A stretch of DNA of 64,000 bases from Meconema thalassinum (lineage: Eukaryota > Arthropoda > Insecta > Orthoptera > Tettigoniidae): NCBI GenBank assembly GCA_946902985.2, contig OX336389.2, forward strand, positions 979,722,482 to 979,786,481, read 5' to 3'. The notes under the pieces are model-generated. The model searched no databases and was not told the origin of the DNA. It saw only the letters and a list, made by a program, of their open reading frames with translations. Positions 35,291 to 46,500 of the stretch are shown piece by piece (the stretch's first letter is position 1; every line of letters starts with the position of its first letter). The position numbers and the translations under genes were made by a program.

Positions 35291-35598
35291 ATCATCAAAG
35301 ATATTCGCGTTATAAGAATTGGAATGACATCAATTCTAATCGCCAGAATTACCAGCAACAGATAAATCAAGATAATCAGAATTACGTCCGAAATCTACGT
35401 GAAAGTAATCAAGGAACGAGAGAAAACAGGCCCAGACTGGACGAGCAGAAACCTAGTACCAGCAAGCAGGGAAACAGAGGGAATAATAATGAGTCCACTG
35501 GAAAAGGACGACCGCCAATAACAAAGAGACAGAAGAAAATAGAAAATCTTCACAAGCTATGGAAAACACGAAGTAATTCCCCTAAAAATAAATACTGA
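35291..35598 (+). pseudogene. gag: outer-element gag, C-terminal tail
   Basis: The frame continues from the Asn tract as QRYSRYKNWNDINSNRQN, Asn/Gln/Arg-rich, to KTRSNSPKNKY and a stop at 35596-35598. It belongs with 25520-26556, from which it was separated by the LARD-like insertion. No CCHC knuckle is visible. Confidence 0.65.
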
Positions 35599-35609
35599 AT
35601 AAGGATTTC

Positions 35610-35943
35610 TAAAGATAAACTACCGACGAGGGAGAGAAGAGTAGAGGTAGCCCATGAGAATCTAGTCGCAGCAGCTGAAAGACGAGAGAAGCGTAAGCTA
35701 GTTAAACGCTATGATGCAGAAGATATGACTTAGTAGTGATCAGAAAACTTACGAAAGCCGAAGAATACAAAGCACGTATACCCAAGATTCTCTAAGGTGT
35801 ACTAAGTTACGCCCCATTCAGAGTGTCTGAAAGTTTTGACAATAATTGTTACCGAATTGTCAATCTCCATGAAGATCAAGTAATTGGAAATTTTAACGCT
35901 AAGGATCTAAAAAAATATTTTAGAAGGATAGATAAAGAGTAAA
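35610..35943 (+). pseudogene. pol: integrase C-terminal remnant of the outer element
   Basis: Translation gives ENLVAAAERREKRKLVKRYD, then after stops and a frame change YAPFRVSESFDNNCYRIVNL and NFNAKDLKKYFRRI. This is the basic linker and GPY/F-like module found at the end of many gypsy integrases, placed just before the polypurine tract. Gag is thus joined almost directly to the end of pol, and the rest of pol is deleted. Confidence 0.7.
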
Positions 35944-36020
35944 ATACGGTACAGTTAATCCTGAAGAGTGCATTTCAAAAGCATTGTTCCACGCTTTTGT
36001 AATGAAAGTTGAGTGGGGAT

Positions 36021-38320
36021 TGTACGCGTATTTACGTCTGTAAATATTCTATCATTTGAAAGTTTTGAAAGGTAGCCCTTTAAAACAGGATCTGGAAAGA
36101 GGCCAAGAACAGGTTGTAACATCACGCTCAGTTAACTAGTTAATCCAGCGCGACCAATCAGGTAGTTTCTAGCTCGCACGTGACAAGCAGAGCGGATCGG
36201 AACGGAGCCAGGCTTTATTTCCCTTCTCGAAACCAGCCGAGGACTTCCGATCTAACACGCGACCAGAGTTGGAGCGCGCTATAAGGAATTTTGATCGTAA
36301 GCCAAGGGGAGGCTATGACACGACCCAATCACGTGGCCGACACAACCAATGGGATGAGGCGTTACATTGAAGGAAGCAATTAGCGCAATTAGCATATCTA
36401 ATTACCAGTGAGATTTTAACACTTCAGAACATCAGAGGATTTGTTAAATAATAAATAAGAAGTATTTATTGATTTTTGCAGCTAATTAAATGCTTAAATA
36501 TGGAATAAAATTATATGCGCTAAAAACGCGCCATTTAGGCAACTTTGTTATGAGGTGACGCCAAATTTATCATCGGAGTGGGAGAAACGTGACCAAGATC
36601 GAGACTCTTATTATTCAAGAGTTCGTCGAGAGTGGACGTCTCCACTGAATACTCTACACTTTGAAGACAAGGCTGATAGATATTGTTACAACATTGTAGA
36701 AGTTATTACTACAAGCAGTATATTAGCAACGAGAATTACGGCACATTAATCTGCGTAATTATATGATCTCTACATTTGATCTGCAACTACGAAGAAGAAA
36801 TAAGTGAAACTACTTATAACAACGAGTAAGGGTGATTGTAAATTAGTCTATACATTCATCACCATATCAAATGAACACAAGTTGAGAGGGGAGTTGAACA
36901 TTGTTGAATCTACAGTTATGTCATTGTTACATTTGTTAAAGAAATATCTGTAGAGACAGATGTGCCTTATATTAATGATATTGAAAGTAAGAATTGTTAA
37001 GAGGCAGTATTATTGTATAGGAGTATTTGAAGATATTGAGATAGTCTCAACAGTTGAAATTCCTTGAAAAGAGTAGGACAGCGGATCCTAGTTGAAATTG
37101 TATCTGAAAGAAATTATAGGAGCCATGGATCTTTGTTAAAGCTGAGAGCAAGCTGAGTTCTATTTAAATGGTTCTAAGTAGACATTAAATTAAAGGTAAT
37201 TATTCGACGGAAAGGAAAGTTATATTTAGTAACTATTTTTATTTTTACGACAGACCAGTATGAGGAGGTGAACAAACTATGTCTATACTTAGCTGTACGG
37301 ATTATAGAATCTTAGATTGAAATATTTTTACCGATAAAGACATAGTAATGTGAAAGATTTTCTGGATTCTGAAAGAATTAAGTTGAGAGGGGAAGGAAGA
37401 CAGTTAATGTATATATTTCAAGTTCGAAGTAGGCATTTTTGCCAGTTGTAAATAGTACATTTCAAGATGTTAGTTGACGAACTTCATCGTAAATGTTTGT
37501 AATGTATATAAACCGTGTATGATATTTATAGGGATTTTAATAGTAATATTTTAAGCGTATTTTATTTTAATTTTATGGTAGAGATTTTTATCGCTTCTAC
37601 GGAAGTATTTTATGAAAATATGAGACGGGAGTTAGATTGTATAGATTAACAAGTATTTTTTGTAATGACGGAGATCTACGTTATGAGTAGATTCATTTTA
37701 TTTTCTGGGGATTTTTAAAATTTAACGACATTAATTTATTTTGTTGTTAACTCCCGTTATCAAGGGAACAGCAGTTGTTTGCCCCAATGTAATTATTATC
37801 TATTTGTTTGAGCTTATGAAGGCATTTTAATTGTTTATCTATGGTTCCTAAAGGAAACGAATGCGTAAATATTGTAAAATTAATACCATTTATGTAATAT
37901 TAAGAGTTTACAAACGTAAGTTTTTAAATTCAGTGTTTGAACTTAGTTAGCGTGTATAAGTGTCATTGATTAAATTACAGGCACGTGACTTACGTTTCCC
38001 TGATTTTTTAAATAGAAAATTGGCATTATCTTTTTTGGTTAATTGGTATAGGAATGTGCTATAGGGTGGAGGTTTTTCCTAGGGACCTGATCCGTATACT
38101 TACTCACGAGATTTTCGATTCTTGTATTCCCGAGTAGTATTTAAAACCCTTTTGTTTTGTAGTTAGTTACTATAGCACATTCAGTTGTATTTCCCTGTCC
38201 CTTATTCTGAGTATATTCGCCAAGTAGCACTGTGTAGTTTTTCTAGCCGGAAACTTCAAGATGCTACGATCCATTTTCCAGCTGCGGATATTGTTGGATC
38301 ATTCCAGGAATAAGGTTACT
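36021..38320 (+). repeat. right giant LTR of the outer element
   Basis: It begins TGTACGCGTATTTACG after GAGTGGGGAT and ends near AATAAGGTTACT. It matches 10230-14430, lacking the left copy's 11143-13039 segment; the junction at 36912-36915 lies in an ACAG shared by both edges, as expected for a microhomology deletion. The hAT element inserted within eight bases of its end. Confidence 0.8.
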
Positions 38321-38942
38321 GTACGGTTAGTGATGTGGGCCGGGCAAATGCCCTGTGAGCAGGTCATCTATAAATGGGCATTTGCCGGGGCATTTGCCCA
38401 AAGCAGTTTTAAGCACCCAAAATCTGGGCATTTAAAAAAACTTTTTTTTTTACTTTTTTACTTGTGATTGTTACTAGAGGTTCCAAAACATAAAAGACCA
38501 TTCATAAAAGGTACATTTCATGGATAAACTAGTAATGCCCGAATATTGCTAATAATAATTTAATTATCCTGTGTCAATATTGTCAATAACATCTAAATGG
38601 GAATTATGCATACATATCTTGTTTGAATAAAACATTTTATTACTTAGTTAGGCCTGCAGGCCTACTCATTTATACCGGTATTTAGGAAAATTAGGTAGGA
38701 GTTTGATTATGGCATGAATAGTGGCTTTAGGAGGGGGGTGGATGGGCTAGGCCCTGGGAAGCCATTGTGCTATGATCTTGGAATGGGGGTAGGGTGGTCG
38801 TGGCCTTGAGATAGGCGAGGCATTCTACCACCAGCAGCCCAGCCCAGTTAGTTGTGAAGTAGAGCTGTCTGTTGAGTGGTTGAGTCTGAGATAACCTCAC
38901 TTCCTTTTTATATTTTTAAGTGCTAGATTAATTCATTACAAA

Positions 38943-39011
38943 ATGCTTAGGAAAAAAGGACCTATTTGGAACTTTTTTAATAAAGGAAAAGGAGTATCTT
39001 GTAAATATTGT
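38943..39011 (+). pseudogene. hAT transposase BED finger, first half
   Basis: The frame from the ATG at 38943 reads MLRKKGPIWNFFNKGKGVSC then KYC, the start of a BED zinc finger (Trp-x-x-Phe, then Cys-x2-Cys). It stops matching at 39012, where the LINE begins, and resumes at 49151 with the same KYC codons in the target duplication. Confidence 0.75.
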
Positions 39012-39930
39012 CTTCTTCTTCATATCACAGTTCCGCTGATCTGTGTCGGGGTGTGAATCAAGGACATTCATACTTTTCTGTCTCTCCACCACTCGTCCCT
39101 CTTCCAGTACATTCTCCACTCTCGCTCCTCTTTTCTCAACGCTCTTCATTACTGCATCCGTCCACCTCATCCTCGGCCTTCCCCTTGGGCGCCTTCCCGT
39201 GACTTTCACAGTAAATAATCGCTTTGGGTCTCGGTCTTCTCCCATTCGCATCATGTCCATACCATTTTGGCTTACTGATTCCGATTTTGTCTTGTAACTT
39301 TGGGAATCCTGTTTTCTCGCTAATTTCCTTGTTTCTGATTTTGTCTCTGCGGGTCTGTCCAATTATAACTCTAAGGAACTTCACCACTGCTGCCTGGATT
39401 CTACTTTCCCCCCGTTTAGTTGTTGTCCACGTGCCTGCTGCATACGTTAATATAGTTGTGTAATATGTTGAATACAATATTTTTTTTTAAATTTCTCGGG
39501 AACGTTATGGTTCCACACCAGACCCCTCACACTGGTAAAAACCCATTGGTTTGTTGGATCCTCTTACCAACTTCCTCACTTATCCTTCCAACATCCGTTA
39601 GGACACTCCCTAAGTATTTGAAGCTTTTCACAACTTGTAATGGTTTTTCATCTACTGCAATATTCCCCCTATCATCTCGCTCAGTTCTTGTCATCGCCAT
39701 CGTCTGACTCTTCTCCACACTGATTTTCATTCCATGCTCTTCTATCTCCTGGTCCCTAACATTTACCTGTTCTTGGACTTCCAATTCATCACCCCCACCC
39801 CCCACCCCCACCCCCACCCCCCTCCCACATATCACTATGTCATCAGCGAAGAGTAAGGCCTTACTTCCCATTTTCAGTTTCACTCGTTTATGGATTCCAT
39901 CCATGACAGTGAAGAGAAGTAAGGGGTACA
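39012..39930 (-). pseudogene. 5'-truncated RTE-like LINE, RT C-terminal part
   Basis: Minus-strand translation shows LFADDIV (RT catalytic box), EEHGMKISVEKSQTM, VKSFKYLGSVLTD, IIGQTRRDKIRN and GRRPRGRPRMRWTDAV, in several frames. This block order is characteristic of RTE-like LINEs that are often mis-annotated in insects. The 3' end is a GAA-rich tail at 39012. A 13-bp duplication TTGTAAATATTGT (38999-39011 and 49151-49163) flanks the LINE plus its insertions. The remaining 5' scrap is at 49111-49150. Confidence 0.8.
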
Positions 39931-40065
39931 ATTGACGTCCGAAACGGGGGAGGAGCTTACGGTCAGATGTTTGCAATATGGCGGCGATATAGTGACTTGA
40001 AGTAATTGGGTGTGCGTTTGTTATGGCTTCTAATTTATAATGGCAAAATACTACATTGTGTCGCC

Positions 40066-40356
40066 CAGTTCCATAACACGTTATGTCCAAAAAAATGAAA
40101 TTCCTTTTTATTGCGCCATTTTGTAGAGGGCATTCATATGCATGTCTTCAATATGCCAAACTGTTCCGTAAGTCGCTATTTCACGCTTAAATTGAGCATT
40201 GAAAATGGAGTACTGTTCCAAAACTCGTCATGTCCACAGCAGAAACTGTTCCATAACCCGTTATGTCCATTACCAGAGCACAGAAACAAAACTCGTCATG
40301 TCCAACTCATTTCCCACACTTGGCAAGTGTTACAGTTCCATACATCGTTATGTCCG
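40066..40356 (+). repeat. array of 24-bp palindromic motifs, left end
   Basis: Copies lie at 40066-40089, 40161-40184 (degenerate), 40213-40236, 40246-40269, 40281-40304 (half-degenerate) and 40333-40356. The consensus CTGTTCCATAACTCGTTATG+TCCA has the inner palindrome CATAAC-NN-GTTATG. Spacing is irregular, so this is a set of dispersed sites rather than a tandem satellite, as expected for transposase-binding sites. Confidence 0.85.
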
Positions 40357-40595
40357 ACAAATTAATTCAGCTGGTTTTGCCAACATATTTCGGGTATTAA
40401 GGTGTTGTTCCGTTTCTACAACTGAACAAATGAGGTTAGGGAACTTTATGGAGGTTGGTACACTTGTTTTGTTTTGAAAGGGGACTGTAGTAAAGCCATA
40501 ACCTGGCATTCTGCTTGTGTGTTAGTTTTCAGCTGTGAACGTTTAATTTTTCTCTGTTATACAGTGTTTGAAAGTGTTTTAAGGCTAATTTAAAC

Positions 40596-42583
40596 ATGGG
40601 GAATGACGAAGGGATTGTTGAGGGTGACGTTATTACTCCGGCACGACCAGGTCAATCAAGGAAAAGAAAGAAAAACCAGGAAGCATGGACAAAAGTTGTA
40701 GCCAAGAAAATGAGGTTAGTGCTATAGCCTAGACAATTTATGAGCCTTTTTATTAAAGAATGTATTAATTTACTTCATAAATCTAATAATGGGGTTTCTC
40801 TTTCAGGTATTCTTCAAAAGGTCCACCATCCATGCCTACATGTGGTCATGTAGGGGGAGTTTTTAAATGTAGTGAACTAGGAATGCAAGACATCCGACGA
40901 ATGAACCAACATTTTTATTCAACACAAAACCGCCAGGTTCAGAATGAATACATTTTGAAATATGTAACAGTTGAAACTCCACACCGCAGCAGATCACGAG
41001 TAAATATGCAACAGAAAAATGTGACCATCAAGTATTTCTGCAATAAGCAACGAGATGGAGTTGTAACGAGGTTGCAGATATGTAAGAAGACCTTTATTAA
41101 TATCCTTGGTGTTAGTCGGGATCGTGTTCAAAATGTATGCAGAAAGTTTTTTGAATCAGGAACCACACCTGTGGAAAAACGGGGAGGTGACACAAGATCA
41201 GGCCACTTTCAAAGTAGGCGAGATGCTGTCAAATCCTTCATTCTATCAATTCCTCCGCTTGGGAAACATTATTGTAGGTCCAGAAATGTTCATAGGTACT
41301 ATCTACCAAGTGAGCTGTCAATAACAAAACTATATCGCATGTACAATGAAAAAGCTACTGAGGATTTGAAAGTTAAGTAAGAATTTTTCCGAAACATTTT
41401 TGATAACAACTTCAATATTGGATTTGGGTCCCCGGCAACTGACGTTTGTTCCTTTTGCCTAATGCATCAAGAAAAATTAAAACGTCTGCCTACCGGAGAG
41501 GAAAAACAAACGGTGCAAGCAGAACTAACAGTTCACAAGGCAAAGGCCAAGGCCTATTACGATAATCTTCGAACCGAGATAGAAGGTGTCAAAGTTATTA
41601 GTTTTGACTGTCAGAAGAATCTGATATTACCAAAACTACCAGATCAGTCATCCTACTACTTAAGACAGTTGTATTACTATAATTTTACTGTTTGTGAAGG
41701 TCTATCAACTGCAAGTCAAACCAAAGATAACACGTTTTGCTATGTATGGCTCGAGCATGAATTTCCCAAAGGTTCTTGCCAAATTGTGTCTTCAATTTAC
41801 CACCGTTTGTGTAACACTGACTTGAAGGAAGTAACTACCGTTAAGCTAGTTTCTGATGGTTGTGGTGGACAAAATAAAAATTCAACCATGGTTGGAATGA
41901 TTTGTATTTGGCTTGCACAAAATGCTCCAGATAGTGTAAAGAAAGTCATCCTTTTGTTTCCAATAGTAGGCCACTCCTACATTCCACCAGACCGAATATT
42001 CGGACGTATTGAGAAAGAAGTTAAGACCAAAGCTTCAATTTTAATTCCAGAAGAATATGAAGCCCTGTTTGACTCAATTGGGACCGTGTTTAAAGTTGGG
42101 ACCGATGTAAACGTATATGATTGGAAAACTGCTGCAATGGGTGCTCCTAAGAAAGGTGAGATCCCTGCCATCCCAGGGACTGCCAAGCCAATAGGTAAGT
42201 GGCACTTCAAGTTCCAGCCCAGCAAACGAATAATTATCACCAAAGAGTCTAACAAAACCATAAAAGTACGAGGTGAAGTAGCCTACAACATGAATTTGGG
42301 GAGTTCCCGAAGTATCTGTCGAAAGGGCAAGTCCTGGACCGAAACCACACCCAATCTCATAGCCAAAGGTGTCCTCATCAAGCCTCAAAAATTGAATGAT
42401 GTAAAATCACTGCTACAAACCCACTTCGGGTCAGATTGGAAGATGGATCCAACCCTTAAGTTTTATTCTCAACTTTGTGCCGATCAGCAAGCTCTTGTCG
42501 ATCAAGGTGATACACTTCGACAGGAAGAGGAGGATGATGTCGGGGAAATTGCTATGGAGAGTGAGGACATTTTGGGAGTGTAA
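40596..42583 (+). pseudogene. DUF7869-like putative transposase, two exons, one stop codon
   Basis: Exon 1 is 40596-40714 (MGNDEGIVEGDVITPARPGQ, then a Lys/Arg-rich nuclear-type segment). A GTTAGT...TTTCAG intron (40715-40806) joins it in the correct phase to exon 2 (40807-42583), giving about 630 codons. Exon 2 has a Cys-rich start (PTCGHVGGVFKC), a CSFC pair, then FDCQKN, VSDGCGGQNKN and GHSYIPPDRIFGRIEK, which look like the Asp/His positions of an RNase H-like fold. The family match to DUF7869-type proteins is from memory. An in-frame TAA at 41378-41380 breaks the frame, which otherwise stays open. Catalysis of transposition is inferred from the flanking TIRs. Confidence 0.75.
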
Positions 42584-42831
42584 AATGTTGAGACTTTAGA
42601 AAACAAGTTACATTGCTCATTTTCATGAATATGTTGGGGAAATTGCTATGGACAGTCAGGACATTTTGATATTGTAAGATTTTGAGACTTAAAGAAAACA
42701 AGTTAAATTTTTCGTTTTTATGATTGTATCCGAATGAACATTTATTTCATTGTAACAATAAAACATTTCCTTACAGAAAGCAATATTTGCATCTTATTAA
42801 AACCAAAATTAAAAACTTCCATCCTAAAAAC

Positions 42832-43073
42832 CTGTTCCAAAACTCGTTATGTCCATTTTCCAGTTCCATAACTCGTTATGTCCAACACAATTATGCATTT
42901 TTAACAGAAACCTCCATGTACACATTTTGTAGAGTGAGACAGCCTAAATCTGTACGGCTTAATGTATAACTAGAACGAAAATTCGGTAAAAAATCTCTCA
43001 TAGGAGAGAAGATACGAGTTTTTCGTGTCTCCTGTAAAATTTTGGTAAATGGACATAACGAGTTATGGAACTG
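42832..43073. repeat. array of 24-bp palindromic motifs, right end
   Basis: Two plus-orientation copies at 42832-42855 and 42861-42884 are followed by the inverted copy inside the right TIR (43050-43073). They are the same motif as the left array, and closest to its consensus. Confidence 0.85.
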
Positions 43074-43082
43074 GACGACACA

Positions 43083-43299
43083 TATTTCCTTTCATTGATA
43101 GAAATGTTTTTATAATCAATTTAAATGCAGTGCCTAATTACTACCAGTTAAAAATATTACCCACATGTAGATAGTTAATTTACTGTCTGCTGTTACATAT
43201 ATGAAGCCTGTACTTGGGAGCCTAGCGGTATCGATGTTTTTATTAATTTCACAATATACCGTATATCTCACATAACACAAAGGATGACTCCCTGATAAT
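43083..43299. other. short host stretch between DUF7869-type element and copia
   Basis: This is A/T-rich and presumably belongs to the interior of the THAP-bearing element. No feature is recognised. Confidence 0.4.
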
Positions 43300-43304
43300 A
43301 AATT

Positions 43305-43502
43305 TGTTAGTTTTAATGTAAAACTTTATTTATCAAGTGAGAAATACAATACAAAATACAAATCATCTTTTGAGATGCTTGTCACATGTCACGCGAACAC
43401 GCACAGACTTTGCACTGACTCGTTTTTTTTTTCTCTTCTTTATTGTACATGTCTATTTCACCAGGTGGCGCTACTGTGCTATTTTTCTTTCAAATATTAA
43501 CA
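43305..43502 (-). repeat. 3' LTR of copia
   Basis: 198 bp, identical to the 5' LTR except for T10 instead of T9 in one run (seen on the plus strand after ACTCG). Confidence 0.95.
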
Positions 43503-43514
43503 CTTCCTCCAAAG
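43503..43514 (-). other. copia polypurine tract
   Basis: On the minus strand CTTTGGAGGAAG abuts the 3' LTR start TGTTAATATTTG. Confidence 0.8.
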
Positions 43515-43571
43515 AAAAATCAAATACAAATAAAAAATAAACAAGTTGAACTATTGAACACTTTTCAGCCT

Positions 43572-46500
43572 CTAAGATGTCATCTTCTGCACGCCAATCC
43601 TCTCACGCAGCATCTCGAATCTGACCCTCTCCAGAGGTTTAGTTAGAAGATCAGCTAATTGATTGGTCCCGTCGATGTGCTCCAGCTCAAGGTCTCCGTC
43701 CAAAAATCTTTCCCTCACATAGAAATGACGTACCTCAATATGCTTCGATTTTCGATGGTACTCCGGATTTTTAGCCAATTTAACTGCACCAGCATTGTCG
43801 ATGTAAAGCGTTGGAGGTTTGTCAGCAGTTCCCAGTAATTCAGAAAACAGTCTTTTCAGCCAAATCAACTCCTTTGCTCCTTCACTTGCAGACACAATTT
43901 CAGCTTCAGTTGTCGATGTTGACACAGACTTCTGTAACTGACTTCTCCACGATACAGCTCCATGATTGTAGATCGAAATGACACCCGTCGTTGAACGTCT
44001 CGTCCTCTTGTCACCGGCGTAGTCAGCATCACTGTAGACCTTCAAAACGTCCTCTTTCCTATAGACGATTCCATGGTTCACTGTGCTCTTTAAATATCGA
44101 AATATCCGTTTCACTTGACTCCAGTCTTGAACTGTAGGATTCTCCATGGCTCGAGCAGCTTTGTTGACCGCGAATGCGATATCTGGACGAGTAGCAGTAG
44201 TCAGGTACATCAAGGATCCCACCGCCTCACGATAAGGAACCCTGGCCGAAACCTTTTCTCCGTCTTCACTTTCTTCGCGTCCAACTGGGGTAGACACTCC
44301 ATTTGACTCGGCCATCCCAAATTTTTCTAGGATTTTCCTCGTGTAATCCTCTTGACTGATTGCAATTGATCCATCATGGTTTTCTTGTATCTTCATGCCC
44401 AGGAAATTGTTGAGAGATCCTCTGGTCGTGTGAAATTCCTGCTGAAGTTTTTCCATGAACTGCTCGATGTCTTCTTCATTGCCAATTACCAGACCATCAT
44501 CCACAAAGATTACAACAGCCAACCACTTTCCATTTTTGTTGCTGTAAAAGAGACAAGGATCAGCTTTGCTGTTTTTGAATCCAGATTTCTCCATGAATTT
44601 CTTGAAACGCTTGTTCCAGCAGCGTGGAGCCTGTTTTAAACCATATAAGCTTCTCTTTAGATGACTCACTCGGCCAGTACCGTCCTGATGACCTTCTGGC
44701 TGTTCCATGAACACATCTTCTTCAAGCTCGCCGTTCAAGAAGGCCGTCTTGACATCAAATTGACCAAGTTTCATCTCCTTTTCAACAGCTACTGCCAACA
44801 GAGCTCGAATGGTATCATACCGTGCAACAGGGTTGAATGTTTCTTCATAATCGATTCCTTGCTGTTGCGCATAGCCTTTGGCTACCAATCGTGCCTTGAA
44901 GCGAACTTCTCCACTGTCCGTTGTCTTCTGTCGAAGAACCCACCGATTTTTCAGGACCCGTGTACCATTTGGACACTCAACCAATTTCCAGGTATCATTT
45001 TCCTTTAAGAACTCCAATTCTTCATTAATTGCTTTCAGCCACTGATTTTTATCACTAGACTGCAGCACTTCAGAGTATGAGTCAGGATTCTTTTCAGCGA
45101 TAGATGGTCCAGCCATGTACATGTAATTTCCACTGATCATCCACGATGGCTTCTTACTTTCACGTTTGCTTTTCCTTCTTTCTTCAGTCTCTCCTTCTTC
45201 CTCATCTTCGCTTCCTCCGGAACTGGATGCCGAAGCAAAATCTTCAATTTCGCTTAAGTTCTCATCTGACTCTGACCTCCTCTGTAGGCCTACATCAGAC
45301 GATGAATTAGACTGATTCCTCTCCACACGTTCTTCAAGCGTGACTTCAACCTTTCCGGCGTTGGCGCGCAGATTGCAGACAACTTCAGGTTTGAATTTCA
45401 CATCATGGCTTAGAACAACCTTTCCCTGAGTTGGAATCCAGACTCTAAATCCATCCCTGTCGTTCACGTACCCAACCAGATGTCCAAAAACAGCTTTGTC
45501 GTCGAACTTTGAGCGAAAATTCTTGTCGATATGCACGTAGCATTCTGTTCCGAAGATCTTCAAATGACTGAAACTTCCCACTGGTCGTCCATACCACAAT
45601 TCATAGGGAGATTTGTTTTCAATCGATGACTTCCCAGTGCAATTCAGGAGGTACACCGCAGTGTTGCAGGCTTCAGCCCAAAGTTTTTTCGTTAACTTGC
45701 TGGGATTCAGCATAGATTTTGCGCACTCCACAATCGTCCGATTTTCACGTTCCGCAACTCCGTTTTGTTGTGGTGTGTATGGCGTAGTAATGCTTTGTTC
45801 TATGCCTCTGCTTGCTAGTAGTTCAGAAACCTTCTTGTTATCAAATTCTTTTCCTCCATCACACCTGAACAGCTTCACGACGTGTCCATTTGTTTTGGCT
45901 TCATTCAGGAACTGTTCCAGAACGGTGTACACTTCACTTTTGTGCTTTAAAAAGAAAACTCGTCGAAACTTGCTGAAATCATCCTTGAAACATACGTAGT
46001 AGCGTGCCTTTCCAAGAGATTCAGTAGACATTGGTCCATTCACATCGGCGTGGATTTGTTCACCGGTGGCTCTTGGTCGATTCATTCGTGTCTTGAATGG
46101 CAGTCGATGCATTTTTCCCAGTGCACATCCATCGCAGAAATCCTCTTTACACATGTCTACATTGATGTTCATCTGCTTCAGTACATTCTTGACATGCGCT
46201 TTGTGTTGATGACCATATCGTTCATGGTAGATCTGCAGTTTGTCCGACGATGTAGCTAAATTCACTTGAATGGGTTGCGCCGGTTTCACGACGCGCATGT
46301 CAAGTACATACAGACCATGAATCACACGTCCAGCCATCATCGCCTTTCCAGTAACCTTGTCTTCAATTCTAACAGTTAGGTCGTCAAGTCTTGCACAAAA
46401 ACCTTTCCTTGCAGCAGCTTTCACAGAAAACAGATGAGCCATTGCATCGGGAACATACAAAACTTCAGTCATCTCAGCACTTAACCAAGCGTTGTTCAGC

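Larger units (their letters stand above)
10230..38320 (+). mobile_element. old Ty3/gypsy-like LTR element with giant LTRs, heavily invaded
   Basis: Two long direct repeats (10230-14430 and 36021-38320) bracket a body with a primer-site-like string just inside the left copy, coiled-coil gag, an integrase C-terminal remnant and a purine-rich tract (GAGTGGGGAT) just before the right copy. This is LTR-retrotransposon architecture, sense plus. Protease, RT, RNase H and the integrase core are absent, so it is either an internally deleted copy or a gag-only non-autonomous family. It hosts a second gypsy, a SINE with its own insertion, and a non-autonomous LTR element. GCAC precedes the left LTR and GTAC follows the right one, a possible 4-bp target duplication with one mismatch. 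Confidence 0.75.
40057..43082 (+). mobile_element. DUF7869-type DNA transposon with iterated palindromic ends
   Basis: Terminal inverted repeats of about 33 bp (40057-40089 and 43050-43082) read TGTGTCGYCCAGTTCCATAA and on to CGTTATGTCCA. The 24-bp core CAGTTCCATAACNCGTTATG+TCCA is repeated several times just inside both ends. Between them is one plus-strand, intron-containing gene and an AATAAA near 42758. No clean target duplication is seen (ACATT against ATATT at best). Repeat-bound ends plus a DDE-like protein make this a transposon rather than a host gene. Confidence 0.78.

Noticed and set aside
35071..35370. Poly-Ile and poly-Asn open frames on both strands
   Set aside because: They arise from reading through the (AAT)n microsatellite and the LTR end, not from a gene.
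39224..39707. Plus-strand frames across the LINE fragment
   Set aside because: The RT motifs read only on the minus strand; these are shadows.
40596..42583. Domesticated host gene instead of a transposon gene
   Set aside because: Inverted repeats and motif arrays frame it exactly, it lies within other transposons, and it has a stop codon.
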